Shown: positions 6,985 to 9,842 of the stretch, piece after piece
How positions within the stretch are numbered: the stretch's first letter is position 1
Layout of the letters: each line of letters starts with the position of its first letter
NCBI GenBank assembly: GCA_036518955.1
Contig: DATDMG010000019.1
Span: 1 to 9,842 of the forward strand
Reading direction: 5' to 3'
DNA length: 9,842 bases
Source: DATDMG01 sp036518955
GTDB taxonomy: Bacteria > Actinomycetota > Actinomycetes > Actinomycetales > Kineosporiaceae
Notes under the pieces: generated by a model
What the model was told of the DNA's origin: nothing
The model's input: only the letters and a program-made list of their open reading frames with translations
The model's database searches: none
Position numbers and translations under genes: made by a program

Positions 6985-8969
6985 GCCAGGCCCCCCGAGC
7001 CCTCAGCCCGGACGCCCTCGTCCTGACCCCCCCGGGAGGCAAGGCCCAGGTCGTCCTCCGCCAGGTCGTCCTCCGCCAGATCCACGAAGATCTCCCCGTC
7101 GAGCTCCGCGAGGCGATCGGCCGCGCCGGTCTCGCCGTCCACGTCGGCCTCGGCGGCACGCTCCAGCCACTCCCTGCTCTCCGCCCACCGCCCGACGGCC
7201 GCCAGGGCGTCCGCGTACGCGGAGCGAAGCCTCGCCACCCACCGCTCGCGGGTCGTGGACCTCAGCTCGGGCACCTGGAGGGTCACGACGGCGGCCTCCA
7301 GCTCGCCCAGGTCCGCCCGGGCACCGGCGGCCACGATGAGCAACTCCGCCCGCGCCGGCCTGTCGAGCCGCCTCGCGTCGTCCGACCGGAGCAGGGTCAA
7401 CGCCCGTTCGGGTCGGCCCAGGCCGCGCTCGCAGTCCGCCATCACCGGAAGGTGCTCGGGCGAACCGGTGAGCCGGCGGACGGTCCGCAGCTCGGCGAGC
7501 GCATCGCCGTAGCGGCCGGTGCGGTAGGCGGCCAGGCCGACAGCCTCCCGAACGCTCGCCACCCGCGACGCCCGCTGCCGAGCGGCCACCGCATGCCGGT
7601 ACGCCGCCTCCGGGTCCTCGTCGAGCAGTCGGCCCGCCATGACCAGGTGGCGGCTCACCTCTCGTGCGACCGCTCCGTGCAGGCCACCGAGCTCGGCGCG
7701 AACGGAACGGTCGAGTTCGGCTCCCGTGACGTCGTCCGGCACCTGCGGCTGCTCGACCACGCTGCGGCGAGGGCCGCCGTCCCGACGTGCCGGACGAGCC
7801 TGCTGCCCGGCGCCCGGCGCGACGCCACGGGGACCGGAGCCACCCCCCGGACGCTCCCGATCCTCGTGCCGCTCCCGATCCTTGTGCTGACGATCCGGGT
7901 CATGGCGGCGCTCCCCGTCCTGCCGTGGTCCACGCTCCTGGCCCCGCTCCCGGTCCTGACGCCGTTCGCCGGTCCGCGGGGCTCCCGGGTCCGCGCCCCG
8001 GCCGACCCGGGCACCGAACTCCCCTGATGCGCCCGTCCTCGTCCCCGAGGGGCGCCGGTCCGGCTCCGTGGTCCCACCCGTCCGGCTCCGCCCCGGGGTC
8101 CCGGCGTCCTGACGCCGGAACCCCGGGGCTCCGTTCCCGCCCCTTCCACCCGCTCCGCTCCGGGCCCCCCCGCGCGGCGAGCCGACAGCCGCAGCCCCCG
8201 GGATACCGGTGCGCCGCCCCGTGGGCTGCTCGTCCCCTCGGCGACGTCCGGCTGGGGCACCCGCCGGTCGACGTCCCGCGCCGGCCCCGGGCGGCGCGCC
8301 GGACGCCCCTCGAGCGCCTCCGCCGTCGATCCGACGACCTGCGCCCGCGGCTCGCCCCGGCTGCGGACCCGCACCCGTGCCCCCAGCGCGGGACGGCCTG
8401 GCCGATCCCCCGACAGCGCCCCCACCCGCACCCCCGGCGATGCGCCCGGCACGCCCGGCGCCCGAACCCCCCGGCCCCCGGGCCCGCCCGGCACGCCCCG
8501 CCCCCGGGCCCCCCGGACCGAACGTCCGCCCATCACGACCGGCACCCGGGGCGGCACCGCCGTCAACTTCCGGACGACGCCCTGCCGGGCCTCCGCGACC
8601 CCAGACCCGGCCGTCACCACCGGCCCGGCCGTCACCACCGGCCCGGCCACCACCAGTACCTGCGCCTGGCCCACCGGAGTCCCGCCCTCCACGGCCTCCA
8701 CCCACACCCGCCCCGGCAGGGTTCCGACCGCCGCTCCGGCGTCCCCCGCCCTGCTCCGCCCCTGACGTGGACACAGCCCCCCGACGGGAGGGCGCCCTGC
8801 CCCGACCGGCCCCGAAGCGCGCGTCGCCGGAGCGGGCGGTCGGCCTCGGGTTGCCCGCCGATGGACGGCCTCCACCGTCCCGGCGCTGTCCCCCGTCCCC
8901 CTGCGGCCGGGAGTCACCCTGCCGCCGGGTGCCACGGGGCCCGCGCCTCGGTGCATCCTGATCTGCCAT
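6981..8969 (-). CDS. TPR-like protein with about 400-residue Arg/Gly-rich disordered N-terminus (Rv1691-type)
   Basis: A 662-residue protein. Residues 1 to about 403 are low-complexity Gly/Arg/Ala/Pro sequence with RGG-like pieces, short repeats and a charged RD/RE-rich tract (about 334-373). Residues about 413-645 form an alpha-helical TPR-like domain (for example AAYRHAVAARQR, VREAVGLAAYRTGRYGDALAE, AYADALAAVGRWAESREWLE). This C-terminal part matches in place and size the M. tuberculosis Rv1691 protein (about 250 residues), which lacks the extension. The tail has an acidic AEDDL duplication. The ATG at 8969 is chosen because GGAGAGAAGG ends 4 nt before it; the frame extends to a GTG at 9077 without a good site. 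The gene is first in the cluster after the rrn hairpin and overlaps the phosphatase (GTGA). Function is unknown; TPR domains are protein-interaction scaffolds and Arg/Gly-rich tails often bind RNA. Confidence 0.82.
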   Translation of the reverse strand: MADQDAPRRGPRGTRRQGDSRPQGDGGQRRDGGGRPSAGNPRPTARSGDARFGAGRGRAPSRRGAVSTSGAEQGGGRRSGGRNPAGAGVGGGRGGRDSGGPGAGTGGGRAGGDGRAGGDGRVWGRGGPAGRRPEVDGGAAPGAGRDGRTFGPGGPGAGRAGRARGPGGSGAGRAGRIAGGAGGGAVGGSARPSRAGGTGAGPQPGRAAGAGRRIDGGGARGASGAPPGAGAGRRPAGAPAGRRRGDEQPTGRRTGIPGAAAVGSPRGGARSGAGGRGGNGAPGFRRQDAGTPGRSRTGGTTEPDRRPSGTRTGASGEFGARVGRGADPGAPRTGERRQDRERGQERGPRQDGERRHDPDRQHKDRERHEDRERPGGGSGPRGVAPGAGQQARPARRDGGPRRSVVEQPQVPDDVTGAELDRSVRAELGGLHGAVAREVSRHLVMAGRLLDEDPEAAYRHAVAARQRASRVASVREAVGLAAYRTGRYGDALAELRTVRRLTGSPEHLPVMADCERGLGRPERALTLLRSDDARRLDRPARAELLIVAAGARADLGELEAAVVTLQVPELRSTTRERWVARLRSAYADALAAVGRWAESREWLERAAEADVDGETGAADRLAELDGEIFVDLAEDDLAEDDLGLASRGGQDEGVRAEGSGGLA
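7047..7076. repeat. Perfect 15-bp tandem duplication in the TPR gene
   Basis: Two identical adjacent copies of caggtcgtcctccgc (7047-7061 and 7062-7076). On the minus strand they encode two in-frame AEDDL units in the acidic C-terminal tail. The identity suggests a recent slippage event. Confidence 0.92.
8444..8527. repeat. Imperfect 42-bp duplication in the disordered region of the TPR gene
   Basis: Two diverged adjacent units start at 8444 and 8486 (both begin gcccggcacg). On the minus strand they encode two copies of a 14-residue Gly-Pro-Gly-Gly-x-Gly-Ala-Gly-Arg-Ala-Gly-Arg type unit. Confidence 0.65.
8606..8650. repeat. 18-bp tandem repeat in the disordered region of the TPR gene
   Basis: Two perfect 18-bp copies (8606-8623 and 8624-8641, cccggccgtcaccaccgg) plus the start of a third. 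On the minus strand they encode RAGGDG repeated twice at residues 109-120, in frame. Confidence 0.9.
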
Positions 8970-9148
8970 TGCGCCTTCTCTCCGATCCCTGCGGTGCCGT
9001 CCTGGCTGCACCCATCGAACCGCATACCCCGATCGCGGCGCGCCACCTGCCCAGGAGTCGCCGGCACGCTCCGTCACCCGGCAACCCCCACCGCCGGTCC
9101 GGCGACCGACGACGGAACAGGGCGCCGAGGGACGAGCCCAGGCAAACG
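8970..9148 (-). other. Leader region between rrn hairpin and first protein gene
   Basis: About 180 nt with no convincing gene. The minus strand stays open in the TPR gene frame for its proximal 108 nt, without a ribosome site. I looked for -10/-35 hexamers on the minus strand and saw only weak candidates: TATGCG near 9021-9026 lacks the final T and has no good -35, and a TTGCCG near 9082-9087 has no matching -10. A promoter must lie here or upstream if the cluster is not fed by rrn read-through, but I cannot place it. Confidence 0.5.
8974..8983 (-). promoter_or_regulatory. Ribosome binding site of the TPR gene
   Basis: GGAGAGAAGG on the minus strand, ending 4 nt before the ATG at 8969. It supports this start over the upstream GTG at 9077. 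Confidence 0.65.
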
Positions 9149-9237
9149 TGGTGATGGCGGTTGGTGTTGCCCGGCCTCGCGGGCCACGAGGGTGAACCCC
9201 TCCTGGCCCGCACCGGACACACCAACCGCCATCACCA
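9149..9237 (-). terminator. Long two-tier stem-loop after 5S rRNA, probable rrn terminator
   Basis: A perfect 19-bp inverted repeat, tggtgatggcggttggtgt (9149-9167) against its complement at 9219-9237, encloses a second stem, gcgggccacgagg (9179-9191) against 9199-9211 with one mismatch and a short loop. The whole 89-nt element begins about 11 nt after the 5S 3' end on the minus strand. There is no T-tract after it; a run of five T precedes it (9247-9243). Placement directly behind 5S argues for an rrn terminator of the U-less type seen in actinomycetes. A processing site or a small inverted-repeat element is the alternative. Confidence 0.75.
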
Positions 9238-9247
9238 ACCTGAAAAA

Positions 9248-9366
9248 TGTTCGGCGGCGACCTACTCTCCCACCCGGTCCCCCAGGCAGTACCATCGGCG
9301 CAGACAGGCTTAGCTTCCGGGTTCGGAATGAGACCGGGCGTTTCCCCGTCGCTATGACCGCCGAAA
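9248..9366 (-). rRNA. rrf: 5S ribosomal RNA
   Basis: A complete 5S rRNA of about 119 nt. The minus strand begins TTTCGGCGGTCATAGCG, continues through GGGAAACGCCCGGT, the conserved ATTCCGAACCCGGAAGCTAA and GCCGATGGTACTGC, and ends GTCGCCGCCGAACA. The 5' CGGCGG pairs with the 3' CCGCCG to form the terminal helix, supporting an intact molecule. End points are estimated by comparison with remembered actinobacterial 5S sequences and may be off by 1-3 nt. It lies 136 nt after 23S and is followed by the long stem-loop. Confidence 0.96.
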
Positions 9367-9502
9367 CACTATCGAGCACGACACACCACACCCACCCCCA
9401 CACTGGACACCACCCAGCACAGGAACAGGCACGACCTGGTCGTTACCCGAGAACCGTACAGTGAACGCGAAACACCACGCAGCCCCAACCCGGGCAAGAA
9501 AC
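9367..9502 (-). other. 23S-5S internal transcribed spacer
   Basis: A 136-nt spacer within the rrn operon. I see no tRNA gene or open frame of interest. It has an unusual C/A-rich stretch on the plus strand (about 9380-9425), and it should carry the processing stems for the flanking rRNAs, which I could not delimit. Confidence 0.7.

Positions 9503-9842
<340 letters not shown>

Noticed and set aside
6441..8027. A plus-strand frame with a hydrophobic stretch near 7850-7970 that could pass for membrane helices
   Set aside because: The hydrophobic run (LPILVPLPILVL type) is simply the reverse complement of the RD/RE-rich tract of the TPR protein, and the frame has no ribosome site or family match.
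7787..9154. Pro/Arg-rich plus-strand frames and a second long minus-strand frame (7655-9067) over the TPR N-terminal region
   Set aside because: Stops are rare in this GC-rich low-complexity DNA in several frames. Only the 8969-6981 frame joins a ribosome site to the conserved TPR domain and keeps its repeats in phase.
9149..9237. Insertion-sequence remnant or MITE
   Set aside because: No target-site duplication flanks the inverted repeat (left flank ends aaacg, right begins acctg) and there is no transposase fragment. The position after 5S fits a terminator better, though a genome-wide copy search would settle it.
9074..9403. Minus-strand open frame over the 5S gene
   Set aside because: It is contained in 5S rRNA and the hairpin region and has no coding character.

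Overview
The window reads as a conserved core chromosomal segment from a very GC-rich actinomycete (Actinomycetota). The basis is the extreme G+C content, the frequent GTG starts, the actinobacterial-type 5S and 23S rRNA, and a gene order that, from memory, matches Mycobacterium tuberculosis Rv1691-Rv1698. I cannot fix the genus. Every gene I can support lies on the minus strand, so transcription runs from the high coordinates to the low ones.

Layout in transcription order: the 3' end of a 23S rRNA gene (9842-9503, cut by the window edge), a 136-nt spacer, 5S rRNA (9366-9248), a long stem-loop (9237-9149) that probably ends the rrn operon, a leader of about 180 nt, then eight protein genes. 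These are a TPR protein with a very large disordered Arg/Gly-rich N-terminus (8969-6981), a HAD-IIA sugar/glycerol-phosphate phosphatase (6984-5884), a small conserved protein of the Rv1693 type (5843-5601), the rRNA 2'-O-methyltransferase TlyA (5604-4765), NAD kinase (4768-3725), the DNA repair ATPase RecN (3608-1869), the cell-separation protein SteA (1817-606) and the N-terminal two thirds of its partner SteB/MctB (606-1, cut by the window edge).

The genes are tightly packed. Four junctions overlap by 1-4 nt (GTGA, ATGA, ATGA, TGATG), which implies translational coupling. The exceptions are a 40-nt gap with a strong Shine-Dalgarno before the small gene, a 116-nt gap with a 24-bp tandem repeat before recN, and a 51-nt gap before steA. 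The products cover rRNA modification, NADP supply, recombinational repair and control of peptidoglycan hydrolysis at division, so this is a housekeeping cluster rather than one pathway.

I found no mobile element, CRISPR array, prophage or defence system, and no credible undescribed system. The points worth a second look are local: the long hairpin after 5S, the roughly 400-residue disordered extension of the TPR protein and its DNA repeats, the 9-bp minisatellite in steB, the 24-bp repeats before recN, the charged C-terminal tail of NAD kinase, the divergent linker and insertion in TlyA, and the placement of an rRNA methyltransferase operon directly behind an rRNA operon.
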